Shown here: in pieces, positions 1 through 8,045 of the stretch | How the letters are laid out: each line of letters opens with the position of its first letter | Position numbering within the stretch: the first letter of the stretch is position 1 | Assembly: GCA_900766195.1 (NCBI GenBank) | Contig: CAAFUN010000045.1 | Coordinates: forward strand, 14,049-78,048 | DNA length: 64,000 bases | Origin: an uncultured Bacteroides sp. | Lineage (GTDB): Bacteria > Bacteroidota > Bacteroidia > Bacteroidales > Bacteroidaceae | Reading direction: 5' to 3' | The notes under the pieces: model-generated | Told to the model about the DNA's origin: nothing | What the model saw: the letters and a program-made list of their open reading frames with translations, nothing else | Database searches by the model: none | Translations under genes and position numbers: made by a program

Positions 1-1522
1 TAGGCTCTGCCTTAACTGTTTTATAACTCATTTCCTCAGCTTTGTCCAAATCACGACGCTCAACGGATAAATAATAAGCGTAATTGTTTAAAGCACCAAT
101 ATTGGAAGGATTGTATACCAAAGCAGAGTCATAGGCGGCATAAGCTTGAGCGTTTTGGTCTTTTGTATGATAAATGTCTCCGATTATTGCATAAAAGTCC
201 GAAACAATTTCCTTCTTACTCTTATCCGTTACATGTTCCAATGCTTTTTTAGATATAGCAAGTGCATCATCTGATCGTTCTGCTTGATTATAAGCAATGG
301 CAAGATAGAAGTAGAACTCCAACATATCCGGATTGGTTTCGGTACCAGGTTCGCATAGTTCTATAACTTGCTTATAATTTTCTTTGCGAATTGCATCTCC
401 AAGAAGAGTCATACGTGCAGCAGTGTTGGTTGGGTCAATATCCAAGACTCGTTTTAGTACAGGCAATGACTCTTTATCCATCCCTTTTGATATCAGATAT
501 TGCGCATAAAGCATCGGAACCTGCGAATCTTCGGGGTCTTGATCAATGATACGGTTAAAGAGCGTTATGATGCGTGTACTGTCTTTGCCTCCTTGCTCAT
601 TTTCAACAATGAATTGGCGCATTACATTGAGCTTTGTATCTGAAGGCACTTTCTTGTTCAGCAGTAGTGTGTCTAGTTGTTGTTCATAGAGTGCTGTCTG
701 CCCGGTTTGCTCATAATAAGAAGCCAGCGAATACATGGCCATGGCATTATCCGGTTCTGCGTCAAGAACCTTTTTGTATAATTTATAAGCTTCTTCTTTT
801 TTCCCATTTTGCATGTAAACATCGCCCAGTATCACTTGGTAACGTAAATCCATGGGGTACTCGGCCACCAAGCTTTCTATTTCATTGAATGCCTTTTTAG
901 TGTCCTTTTTCTGAAGATAAATACGGAATTTCTCCATACTCAATTGCTCATTTTTTCCGGTCTTATCTTCTATACGATCTAGAGTTGCTATCACCTTATT
1001 ATAGTTCTCTTGACGATTATAAAGATCAAGTAGGGCATATAGCATTTCAATTTTATCAGGAAAGCGGGTTGTCATACTCTCCATTAAATTGATTGCTTTG
1101 TCCGTTTGCTCTTGTTGTTGGTAAAGGCTGGCTAGTCCTTGGCTATACCAGTAATTATCTGGATCGTTCTCGACAGCTTTTTCCAATGCAGCTTGTCCTT
1201 GAGGAACTTGTTTGAGATATAAATAGTATTGGGCTATTTCGTATAATGCAGAAGATGCATGAGGATTAATATCCAGACAGTGCTGCAGGATATCGAAGGC
1301 TGCAGCATAATTATTCTGGAGTTTCATACGTGAGGCTTCCAAAAAGAAATAGTCATATTTGCGCTGTAAATCACTGGAAGGCACTATGGGGGATGTGATC
1401 TTTCTGTCGAGCTGCAACTGTGATTGCGGTAAAACAGTACGACGGGGACTGCTACATGATGCGTAAACCATGCACAGCAACAAAAGAACTATTATCCTTA
1501 TTTGAATTTTACTCTTTCTCAT
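1..1522 (-). CDS. TPR-repeat lipoprotein (partial, C-terminus off the left edge)
   Basis: The minus-strand frame is open from the ATG at 1522 to the window edge, giving about 507 codons with no stop, so the gene is cut by the window. The N-terminus is a lipoprotein signal: a basic MRKSK start, a Leu/Val-rich core and a cysteine about 20 residues in. The rest is made of helical repeats with TPR spacing (for example ALYEIAQYYLYL, NYWYSQGLASLYQ and PDNAMAMYSLASYYEQTG). TPR proteins of this kind are protein-protein scaffolds; the lipid anchor places this one in the cell envelope, probably facing the periplasm. It starts 13 bases after dut ends, so the two are probably co-transcribed from upstream of dut. 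The partner is unknown. Confidence 0.85.
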   Translation of the reverse strand, partial: MRKSKIQIRIIVLLLLCMVYASCSSPRRTVLPQSQLQLDRKITSPIVPSSDLQRKYDYFFLEASRMKLQNNYAAAFDILQHCLDINPHASSALYEIAQYYLYLKQVPQGQAALEKAVENDPDNYWYSQGLASLYQQQEQTDKAINLMESMTTRFPDKIEMLYALLDLYNRQENYNKVIATLDRIEDKTGKNEQLSMEKFRIYLQKKDTKKAFNEIESLVAEYPMDLRYQVILGDVYMQNGKKEEAYKLYKKVLDAEPDNAMAMYSLASYYEQTGQTALYEQQLDTLLLNKKVPSDTKLNVMRQFIVENEQGGKDSTRIITLFNRIIDQDPEDSQVPMLYAQYLISKGMDKESLPVLKRVLDIDPTNTAARMTLLGDAIRKENYKQVIELCEPGTETNPDMLEFYFYLAIAYNQAERSDDALAISKKALEHVTDKSKKEIVSDFYAIIGDIYHTKDQNAQAYAAYDSALVYNPSNIGALNNYAYYLSVERRDLDKAEEMSYKTVKAEP

Positions 1523-1535
1523 TCTTTTAATTCCT

Positions 1536-1967
1536 TTATACTCCGGTATGTCCAAAACCTCCAGCTCCACGTTCTGTTTCGTCCAGCACATCTACCGTTT
1601 GCCATTCAGCTTGTTCATGTCGGGCTATGACCATTTGGGCAATACGCTCGCCATCTTCTATTATAAATGTCTCTGATGAAAGGTTTATAAGTATGATGCA
1701 AATTTCCCCTCGATAGTCGGCATCAATGGTGCCTGGAGAGTTTAAAACCGTTATCCCTTTCTTTAATGCCAGACCGCTTCGTGGACGAACTTGGGCTTCA
1801 AAACCCACGGGAAGAGCAATGTATAAGCCGGTAGGTATAAGGCAACGTTGCAGTGGTGCAAGAGAAACCGGCTCTGTAAGATTAGCGCGTAAGTCCATCC
1901 CCGCCGAAGCTTCGGTAGCATAAGACGGAAGAGAGTGCTTGGATTTATTTATAATTTGTACCTTCAT
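1536..1967 (-). CDS. dut: dUTP diphosphatase (dUTPase)
   Basis: This enzyme hydrolyses dUTP to dUMP and pyrophosphate, keeping uracil out of DNA and supplying dUMP for dTMP synthesis in the cytoplasm. At 143 residues it has the usual length of a trimeric dUTPase. All five family motifs are present: AGMDLRA (22-28), PRSGLALKKG (62-71), the catalytic stretch NSPGTIDADYRGEI (76-89) with Asp83 as the water-activating residue, RIAQMV (108-113) and the Gly-rich C-terminal arm RGAGGFGHTG (133-142). It lies upstream of the TPR lipoprotein gene in the same direction and is divergent from dgt, another nucleotide-pool enzyme. Confidence 0.97.
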   Translation of the reverse strand: MKVQIINKSKHSLPSYATEASAGMDLRANLTEPVSLAPLQRCLIPTGLYIALPVGFEAQVRPRSGLALKKGITVLNSPGTIDADYRGEICIILINLSSETFIIEDGERIAQMVIARHEQAEWQTVDVLDETERGAGGFGHTGV

Positions 1968-2024
1968 TTATTCGGAGTGTTACTAATTAACGGGCGAAAA
2001 TACGGAATTTGAGTCAAAATGTAA

Positions 2025-2032
2025 TACTTTTG
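2025..2032 (+). promoter_or_regulatory. Bacteroides-type -7 element upstream of dgt
   Basis: TACTTTTG matches the Bacteroides -7 consensus TAnnTTTG exactly and lies 75 bases before the dgt start. A TTTG at 2008-2011 is only 13 bases away, shorter than the usual 19-21, so no -33 element is convincing. Confidence 0.5.
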
Positions 2033-2106
2033 CAGTTAAATAATGTACAATTAGGGGAACTTAGAGCCGGATTGCATAAACCCTAAACAATAAATAATCA
2101 ACAGCT

Positions 2107-3456
2107 ATGATGGATTGGAATACTCTTATCTCAACTAAACGATTTGGTCTTGAAGAATTTCATGAGAATCGTAATGAAAATCGTTCGGAATTTCAGCGTG
2201 ATTATGACCGTCTTATTTTTTCGGCTCCATTTCGCCGTTTGCAGAATAAAACGCAAGTTTTCCCATTGCCGGGTAGCGTCTTTGTTCATAATAGATTAAC
2301 GCATAGCTTAGAAGTGTCATGTGTGGGGCGTTCTTTGGGCAGCGATGTGTCTAAAGTGCTGATAGAAAGGCACGCTGGAGCGGTGAATTCCTTTATATCA
2401 GAGATTGGCTCCATTGTTTCTTCGGCTTGTTTGGCTCATGATTTGGGCAACCCTCCTTTTGGACATTCGGGTGAGCGGGCAATCTCCACTTTCTTTTCAG
2501 AAGGAAAAGGCAGAGAACTGCAAAACAGACAGCCCGACGGACAGCAATTAACGCTTTCACAGTGGGATGACTTTACTCACTTTGAAGGAAATGCTAATGC
2601 CTTTCGTTTGCTTACCCATCAGTTTGAAGGAAGGCGAAAGGGTGGGTTTGTATTGACTTATTCTACTCTTGCCAGCATTGTAAAATATCCTTTTTCATCA
2701 AGCTTGGCAGGGGATAAATCAAAATTCGGCTTTTTTACTACAGAAGAAGAGAGCTTTAGAAAGATAGCTGAAGAATTAGGGTTGAAGAAGCTAAACGATA
2801 ACCCGTTGAGATATGTGCGTCATCCTCTTGTCTATCTGGTAGAAGCTGCAGACGATATCTGCTACCAAATGATGGATATAGAAGATGCCCATAAGCTTAA
2901 AATTCTGACTACAGAAGAGACTAAAGAACTTTTGCTAAGCTTTTTTGATGAAACACGTAGAGATCGTATTGGACATACACTTCATATTGTAAGTGACATT
3001 AATGAACAGATAGCCTATCTGCGGTCATCTGTTATTGGGTTGCTTATTAAAGAATGTACAGCCACGTTTCTTGATAATGAAGAAAGAATATTGAATGGAG
3101 GTTTTGACGGCAGTTTAATCATGCAGATGTCCGATCGTGCAGTTTCTGCATATAAACAGTGCACTCGTATTTCTGTGGAAAAAATATATCGTTCGCGGGA
3201 TGTGTTGGATATTGAATTGGCTGGCTTCCGGATTATAAGTACATTGCTGGAGCTTATGATAGATGCAGTTTGCTCCCCCGAAAAAGCTTATTCGCAGTTA
3301 CTAATTAATCGTGTGTCGGGGCAATATAATATAAAGGCGCCCGCACTCTATAATAGAATACAGGCGGTTTTGGACTATGTTTCAGGTATGACTGACGTTT
3401 TTGCTTTAGACTTATATCGGAAGATAAACGGTAATAGTCTTCCTGAAATCAGTTGA
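2107..3456 (+). CDS. dgt: deoxyguanosinetriphosphate triphosphohydrolase-like dNTPase
   Basis: Members of this HD-domain family cut dNTPs, classically dGTP, into the deoxynucleoside and triphosphate, tuning cytosolic nucleotide pools. The metal-binding HD signature is visible: HNRLTHSLEV with His66, then CLAHDLGNPPFGH with the His111-Asp112 pair and His120. The N-terminal FSAPFRRLQNKTQVFPL segment is typical of dNTPases. At 449 residues it is about the family length. The start is one of two consecutive ATG codons (2107 or 2110). It is convergent with the acyltransferase gene at 3522 and divergent from dut. Confidence 0.93.
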   Translation: MMDWNTLISTKRFGLEEFHENRNENRSEFQRDYDRLIFSAPFRRLQNKTQVFPLPGSVFVHNRLTHSLEVSCVGRSLGSDVSKVLIERHAGAVNSFISEIGSIVSSACLAHDLGNPPFGHSGERAISTFFSEGKGRELQNRQPDGQQLTLSQWDDFTHFEGNANAFRLLTHQFEGRRKGGFVLTYSTLASIVKYPFSSSLAGDKSKFGFFTTEEESFRKIAEELGLKKLNDNPLRYVRHPLVYLVEAADDICYQMMDIEDAHKLKILTTEETKELLLSFFDETRRDRIGHTLHIVSDINEQIAYLRSSVIGLLIKECTATFLDNEERILNGGFDGSLIMQMSDRAVSAYKQCTRISVEKIYRSRDVLDIELAGFRIISTLLELMIDAVCSPEKAYSQLLINRVSGQYNIKAPALYNRIQAVLDYVSGMTDVFALDLYRKINGNSLPEIS

Positions 3457-3521
3457 AAAAACATCGGTAAGTGATTTTGATATAGATAAAGTCGGATCAT
3501 CTGATCCTGTATTATCTTTGG

Positions 3522-4514
3522 TTAATCTTTCTTTGTCGTATAAAAAACTTTGTTGGCCCCTGAAGTTAGTTTGCAAGCTTCAGGCTCGCTCTCTATAAAC
3601 GATTGTATGTGACGTATGCGCTTTTCTGCAAGTATTTCATCTACTGCAATCAGTATGCCGGTTTCTTCAACATCTCCAAATCCATAGTTGATTGCGGTAC
3701 CAAACATTCGCATTGTAGGGCTCAATCCCATATAAGCATTTACTAATGGAGGAATGTTAAATCCTAATTTGCGTATTTCAGAGTTTAAGACTTTGTAATC
3801 TTCTTTAAAAGATTTATGACAAAATAGAGCAGCCAAATCTTTTTCGTTTGATGCTAATTCTAACGGTTTCATCGGAGTAATTAGATTATCTTTGTCTCCA
3901 AAATGTTTTTTTAGAAAATAAAGTATCATGTCGCGCCCTTGTCGGTGATAACTGGGATACATGGTTACTTTACCAAAGAAATATTTCACATCCGGCATAA
4001 TAACCGTCAGAGCTCCTAATCCATCCCAAAGATTATCCAATGCAAATAATCCTTTACTGCCTGCACGCGTAGACTGATATTCCAATGTAACGAACGAACG
4101 CCCTAGTTCTATGGTTTTGGGGAGGTAATCATTTAAAAATTTATCGGAAAACTTAAACATGTGTGACGTGGCAAGAATAGGTTCGCCTTTCTCGTCAAAT
4201 TCCACATCTGTGCCTAAGATATATCTATAACCACCGAGAATTTCTTCTGCTTCCGGATTCCATACGATCAATTGCTTGTAAGGATGATCCATAATATCAT
4301 ATTCGTCAATATCCGTTGAGTTGCCTGTTCCTCCTCCGGCTGCTCTGAATGCAATTTCACGCAAACGTCCGATTTCTTTCATAACATTTGGTGAATCCTG
4401 AGCAGTAATGATATATATTTTATTATGACTTTTATTGGTCATTCGTAAGCGCTTCTCCTCGGTTAGTTCCGCTTTCAACAGTTCCTTGCTTACTGGTTCA
4501 ATAATCTCTTCCAT
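3522..4514 (-). CDS. glsB: GNAT-type lipid N-acyltransferase, GlsB-like
   Basis: This 330-residue protein belongs to the group of GNAT-fold acyltransferases often labelled putative hemolysin. Visible marks include the LREIAFRAAGGGTG segment (about 49-62), GGYRYILGTD, and ELGRSFVT. In Bacteroides thetaiotaomicron the related GlsB N-acylates glycine with a hydroxy fatty acid, the first step of glycine lipid synthesis at the inner membrane. The assignment here rests on the paired PlsC-type gene just upstream (5 bases apart, same strand) and on the position of both beside an ECF sigma gene and mraZ. The head-group amino acid (glycine rather than ornithine) is inferred from relatives; it cannot be read from the sequence. 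Confidence 0.75.
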   Translation of the reverse strand: MEEIIEPVSKELLKAELTEEKRLRMTNKSHNKIYIITAQDSPNVMKEIGRLREIAFRAAGGGTGNSTDIDEYDIMDHPYKQLIVWNPEAEEILGGYRYILGTDVEFDEKGEPILATSHMFKFSDKFLNDYLPKTIELGRSFVTLEYQSTRAGSKGLFALDNLWDGLGALTVIMPDVKYFFGKVTMYPSYHRQGRDMILYFLKKHFGDKDNLITPMKPLELASNEKDLAALFCHKSFKEDYKVLNSEIRKLGFNIPPLVNAYMGLSPTMRMFGTAINYGFGDVEETGILIAVDEILAEKRIRHIQSFIESEPEACKLTSGANKVFYTTKKD

Positions 4515-4519
4515 ATTTC

Positions 4520-5359
4520 TCAGTTAGTAGTTATCTTCGTTTCTAATTTATATACTATATCCTTAACATACGCGGCCCATTGAACTGGGGTTTTAGAGTG
4601 ATCAAAAGTTTGCCAAGGAATAGGTTTGCCTATTGTTACGGCAAATGTCTTGTGTCGGTTCTTAAACATCTCATCTGCTAAATAAAGCATGGCGATATTA
4701 AATTTAATTCCTAATGCCTTACTTAAATTGGCGAGACTATAAAAGAAATTTGAGTTTCTGCCTTCAAAGTGAATGGGTACCACGTCTCTATGGGCCTCTA
4801 CACTTTTTACAATAAAGGTCTTTTTCCAATCCAAATCGCGAATAACTCCATTTATACGACGAGAACAAAGACCTGCAGGAAACATAATCAATTGATCGTC
4901 GGAAGCAAATCCTGCTTTTACAATCCGTGGAAAATCTTTGGCTTGCTTACCCGTTTTATTAATGGGAATGCATAATGGTGCTAGACCCGATAAGTTCATT
5001 AGCAAATCATTGACCATGTATTTCACCTTTCCTTCATAGAAAGTTCCTAATATATATCCTAAGGCTACCCCATCTTGTCCACCTAACGGATGATTGCATA
5101 CAAAAGTATAAAGACCATCTTTAGGCAGATTTTCGTATCCGTTGACTGTGATTTTCGTGTCAAGAAAATCTAAGCTCGCCTTTAGAAAATCGACTCCGAT
5201 TTTTCCTTCAGAATTATGAAGAAAAGTATTAAGTTCGTCTTGATGAACTATCTTTTTTAAATAAGAGACGATAAACTTTGGGACGTATTTATAATACCCC
5301 GGAATTTTCTCCCGGAGTATTCTGTCGATATCAATTTGCTTGAAAAATACGTCAGCCAT
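4520..5359 (-). CDS. glsA: PlsC-family lipid O-acyltransferase, GlsA-like
   Basis: A 279-residue acyltransferase related to lysophospholipid acyltransferases. Block I reads CNHPLGGQDG with His90 and Asp96; the gap is five residues instead of the usual four of H-X4-D. A FPAGLCSR block (160-167) stands in for FPEGTRS, and VVPIHFEG follows. The expected role is to add the second acyl chain to the 3-hydroxy group of an N-acyl amino acid made by the neighbouring GNAT enzyme, giving a phosphorus-free membrane lipid. It is the first gene of a two-gene operon. Assignment to glycine lipids is by family and context. Confidence 0.75.
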   Translation of the reverse strand: MADVFFKQIDIDRILREKIPGYYKYVPKFIVSYLKKIVHQDELNTFLHNSEGKIGVDFLKASLDFLDTKITVNGYENLPKDGLYTFVCNHPLGGQDGVALGYILGTFYEGKVKYMVNDLLMNLSGLAPLCIPINKTGKQAKDFPRIVKAGFASDDQLIMFPAGLCSRRINGVIRDLDWKKTFIVKSVEAHRDVVPIHFEGRNSNFFYSLANLSKALGIKFNIAMLYLADEMFKNRHKTFAVTIGKPIPWQTFDHSKTPVQWAAYVKDIVYKLETKITTN

Positions 5360-5385
5360 TCTTTGTTGAAAGAAAAATGATTGCG

Positions 5386-5393
5386 CAAATTTA
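5386..5393 (-). promoter_or_regulatory. Putative -7 element of the glsA-glsB operon
   Basis: On the minus strand this reads TAAATTTG, an exact TAnnTTTG match, 27-34 bases upstream of the GlsA-like start. No clear -33 TTTG is found at the expected spacing. Confidence 0.4.
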
Positions 5394-5579
5394 ACTCATC
5401 TTTTTAATTATGCACAATAAATAAAACAAAAACTACACCTGAAAACAATCAAAAAGTACCTGTATTCTGTTTTTTGGCAGTTTATCCCCTAAATAAAAAC
5501 TGAAATGCCCCCATTACTTTTAATGGTATTAGCTAACATTGCAACAGAAAAACAGAATAGAACGAAAATTTAAAATAAA

Positions 5580-5585
5580 GGGAGG
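5580..5585 (+). promoter_or_regulatory. Unusually strong Shine-Dalgarno sequence
   Basis: GGGAGG lies seven bases before the ATG of the ECF sigma gene. Most other starts in this window are preceded by A/T-rich sequence with no such motif, so this one stands out. Confidence 0.6.
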
Positions 5586-5592
5586 CTAAATT

Positions 5593-6096
5593 ATGAATAG
5601 TATTACATTCCAAAAAGATTTGCTTAAGGTTCAAGACGATTTGTTACGTTTTGCTTACAAGTTGACTTCTGATCGTGAAGATGCTAATGACTTGCTTCAA
5701 GAAACGTCATTAAAAGCGTTGGATAATGAAGATAAATATGCTCCGGATACTAATTTTAAAGGCTGGATGTATACCATTATGCGCAATATATTTATTAATA
5801 ATTACCGAAAGTTAGTTCGTGATCAAACATTTGTTGATCAAACAGACAACTTGTATCATCTCAATCTTCCTCAGAATTCAGGCTTTGAGAGCACAGAAAG
5901 TGCTTATGACTTAAAAGAGATGCATCGTATTGTCAATGCATTGCCTAAAGAATATAAAGTGCCATTCTCTATGCACATCTCTGGCTTTAAATACCGTGAG
6001 ATTGCAGAAAAGTTAGGGCTCCCATTGGGGACTGTTAAAAGTCGTATATTCTTCACCCGTCAAAAACTACAACAAGAATTGAAAGACTTTGTTTGA
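5593..6096 (+). CDS. ECF-type RNA polymerase sigma factor
   Basis: At 167 residues this is a compact ECF sigma factor. Region 2 spans roughly 12-70 and includes DANDLLQETSLKAL and NFKGWMYTIMRNIFINNYRK, which recognise the -10 element. Region 4 spans roughly 110-163 with the helix-turn-helix KYREIAEKLGLPLGTVKSRIF. No anti-sigma gene is adjacent, so it is not part of a FecR pair; it sits alone between the gls pair and the dcw cluster. The ATG at 5593 is preceded by GGGAGG seven bases away, a strong Shine-Dalgarno sequence that is unusual in this phylum and supports the start. Confidence 0.92.
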   Translation: MNSITFQKDLLKVQDDLLRFAYKLTSDREDANDLLQETSLKALDNEDKYAPDTNFKGWMYTIMRNIFINNYRKLVRDQTFVDQTDNLYHLNLPQNSGFESTESAYDLKEMHRIVNALPKEYKVPFSMHISGFKYREIAEKLGLPLGTVKSRIFFTRQKLQQELKDFV

Positions 6097-6175
6097 TCAG
6101 ATAGTCTTATTTTGAGACATTAACAAAGAAAGATGGCTAAACTCTTTTAGAGAGTAACTCTTTGCCAGTATAGGG

Positions 6176-6230
6176 AAATCCCATATATCAGTTTTTTCAC
6201 AAGATGGAGAAACTGATATATGGGGTTTTT
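6176..6230 (+). terminator. Rho-independent terminator after the ECF sigma gene
   Basis: A perfect 15-bp inverted repeat (6180-6194 with 6210-6224) forms a long stem with a 15-base loop and is followed directly by a T-rich run. The A-rich sequence before the left arm pairs with that run, so it may also act on the other strand. It separates the sigma gene from the dcw cluster. Confidence 0.85.
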
Positions 6231-6290
6231 TATTGCAATAGCCAAGATTTTTCTCTTCGCGTTTTATGCAAAACAAATACACTTCACAGT

Positions 6291-6383
6291 CGTATCATAT
6301 TCGTACCATATTCGTATCTTATTCGAAACAGAAAATATTTTTTCACGACGCTATGGAGCGAATAAAATACGAATATGGTACGA
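6291..6383. repeat. 11-bp tandem repeats forming a long inverted repeat upstream of mraZ
   Basis: Three head-to-tail copies of CGTAYCWTATT lie at 6291-6301, 6302-6312 and 6313-6323. Two more copies lie in reverse orientation at 6359-6383. The second and third forward copies pair with the reverse ones: 6301-6325 against 6359-6383, with 24 of 25 positions complementary and a 33-base loop. The 11-bp period is close to one helical turn, so a protein binding on one face of the DNA is possible, as is a cruciform or RNA hairpin. No gene overlaps it. Confidence 0.75.
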
Positions 6384-6535
6384 CGAGGAAGCAAGAGCAA
6401 ATTGTGTTGAGTTGGGCTGTTGGTCTAGTAGACGAGCAGATTTTTCTAGCATTGAGAGAAGTTTGCTCATTTTCAGTAAACTAGGATATGAACAGGCTGT
6501 TGAAAACTTCTAAAAAATATTTTTTATTATTATTG

Positions 6536-6565
6536 TGGGGAATTGTGGGGAAATATGTATTTTTA
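6536..6565 (+). promoter_or_regulatory. MraZ boxes overlapping a putative dcw promoter
   Basis: Two direct repeats TGGGG at 6536-6540 and 6546-6550 are five bases apart, followed five bases later by a degenerate TGTAT (6556-6560). MraZ proteins bind TGGGN repeats separated by five bases in their own promoter. A near-consensus -7 element TATTTTTA is at 6558-6565, and TGTG at 6534-6537 lies 20 bases upstream as a weak -33 element, so bound MraZ would cover the promoter. Autoregulation is inferred. Confidence 0.7.
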
Positions 6566-6590
6566 CCGTCGCTTAATATATTAAGGTGAA

Positions 6591-7067
6591 ATGTTACATT
6601 TTTTAGGCAATATTGAGGCAAAAATAGATTCAAAGGGACGAGTATTCATTCCTGCGGGTTTTCGGAAGCAGTTGCAGACTGCCTCTGAGGAGAGACTTGT
6701 GTTGCGTAAAGATGTATTTCAAAACTGTCTTGTACTCTATCCTGAGAGTGTTTGGTTTAAGACTCAAAACCAACTCCGACAAAAATTGAGTAAATGGAAT
6801 TCCAGTCATCAAGCTATTTTCAGACAGTTTGTCAGCGATGCTGAAATCATGATACCTGATGGGAATGGTAGAGTGCTAATTCCTAAGCGTTATCTACAAA
6901 TGGCCGGTATACAAAATGATGTACGGTTTATTGGTATGGATAATACGATTGAAATATGGGCAAAAGAAAAGGCTGAGGTACCTTTTCTGGAACCTGAAGA
7001 ATTCAGCCAAGCCTTGCAAGAGGTGTTGGGTAAGGATTGGGAAGCGGATATTGAGCCGGAAGAATAG
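6591..7067 (+). CDS. mraZ: Transcriptional regulator MraZ
   Basis: MraZ is a ring-forming DNA-binding protein that controls the dcw cluster. The 158-residue protein has two SpoVT/AbrB-like halves, each with the family signature: IDSKGRVFIPAGFRKQL near the N-terminus and PDGNGRVLIPKRYLQ in the middle. It is the first gene of the cluster, as in most bacteria, and is preceded by two TGGGG repeats at the spacing used by MraZ operators. The ATG at 6591 is fixed by the MLHFLGNIEAKIDSKGR start typical of the family. Confidence 0.97.
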   Translation: MLHFLGNIEAKIDSKGRVFIPAGFRKQLQTASEERLVLRKDVFQNCLVLYPESVWFKTQNQLRQKLSKWNSSHQAIFRQFVSDAEIMIPDGNGRVLIPKRYLQMAGIQNDVRFIGMDNTIEIWAKEKAEVPFLEPEEFSQALQEVLGKDWEADIEPEE

Positions 7068-7085
7068 AAGAAGAAAATTAAAGTG

Positions 7086-7997
7086 ATGGATAAAGACTTA
7101 GCATATCATGTTCCTGTGCTGTTGAAAGAGAGCGTAGACGGGATGAATATTCATTCGGGGGGTACTTATGTGGATGTGACTTTCGGTGGAGGAGGACATT
7201 CGCGTGAAATACTTTCACGACTGAATGAGGGGGGCACACTTTTGGCTTTTGATCAGGATGAAGATGCTGAAAAAAATAGAGTAAACAATTCCCATTTTAT
7301 TTTTGTAAGAAGTAATTTCAGATATCTACATAATTTCCTCCGTTATCATGGCATAAGTCAGGTTGATGCTATCCTTGCCGATTTGGGTGTTTCGTCTCAT
7401 CATTTTGATGATAGTGAACGGGGCTTTTCATTCAGGTTTGATGGCAAACTGGATATGCGCATGAATAAACGTGCCGGTGCTACAGCTGCCGACATTGTAA
7501 ATAGCTATGATGAAGAGAGGCTGGCTGATGTGTTTTATTTGTATGGCGAATTGAGAAATAGTCGTAAAATAGCTTCGGCAATTCAGAAAAGCCGTTCAGT
7601 GAAGAAGATCTCAACAATCAATGACTTTCTGGAAGTTCTTAATCCTCTCTTTAATCGAGAACGTGAAAAGAAAGAACTGGCAAAAGTCTTTCAAGCTCTC
7701 CGTATCGAGGTGAATCAGGAGATGGAAGCCTTAAAAGAAATGCTATATGCTGCTACAGCTGCTTTGAAGCCGGGTGGGAGACTAGTCGTAATAACCTATC
7801 ACTCGTTAGAAGACCGGATGGTGAAAAATATAATAAGAACGGGGAATGTTGAAGGAAAAGCAGAAAAAGATTTTTATGGGAACTTGCTTACGCCATATCG
7901 ACAGATAAATAATAAGGTGATTGTTCCGGATAGTATGGAGTTGGACCGAAACCCACGTTCTAGGAGTGCTAAGCTTAGAATCGCGGAGAAAATATAA
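7086..7997 (+). CDS. rsmH: 16S rRNA (cytosine(1402)-N4)-methyltransferase
   Basis: RsmH (MraW) methylates N4 of C1402 in 16S rRNA using S-adenosylmethionine. The protein of about 303 residues begins with YHVPVLLKESVDGM and has the SAM-binding motif VDVTFGGGGHSREIL, then FDQDEDA, LADLGVSSHHFDD and the late VVITYHSLEDRMVK motif, all typical of the family. It follows mraZ closely as usual. A GTG at 7083 is in frame, but the ATG at 7086 is the likelier start. Confidence 0.97.
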   Translation: MDKDLAYHVPVLLKESVDGMNIHSGGTYVDVTFGGGGHSREILSRLNEGGTLLAFDQDEDAEKNRVNNSHFIFVRSNFRYLHNFLRYHGISQVDAILADLGVSSHHFDDSERGFSFRFDGKLDMRMNKRAGATAADIVNSYDEERLADVFYLYGELRNSRKIASAIQKSRSVKKISTINDFLEVLNPLFNREREKKELAKVFQALRIEVNQEMEALKEMLYAATAALKPGGRLVVITYHSLEDRMVKNIIRTGNVEGKAEKDFYGNLLTPYRQINNKVIVPDSMELDRNPRSRSAKLRIAEKI

Positions 7998-8045
7998 ATT
8001 AGGTATAGGAACTTTGTAACAATTAGTAAGAATAAGAGCAATTTA

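Larger units (their letters stand above)
6097..6590. other. Non-coding gap between ECF sigma gene and mraZ
   Basis: This 494-base gap holds the terminator at 6176-6230, the 11-bp repeat element at 6291-6383 and the MraZ boxes and promoter at 6534-6565. Short open frames here overlap each other and have no recognisable features. Bases 6384-6530 show nothing further. Confidence 0.7.

Noticed and set aside
3494..3507. Short palindrome GGATCATCTGATCC between dgt and the GlsB-like gene
   Set aside because: The stem is only five or six base pairs with no T-run; too weak to call a terminator.
6220..6513. Overlapping short frames between the sigma gene and mraZ
   Set aside because: They overlap the terminator and the 11-bp inverted repeat in two frames, with no recognisable features.
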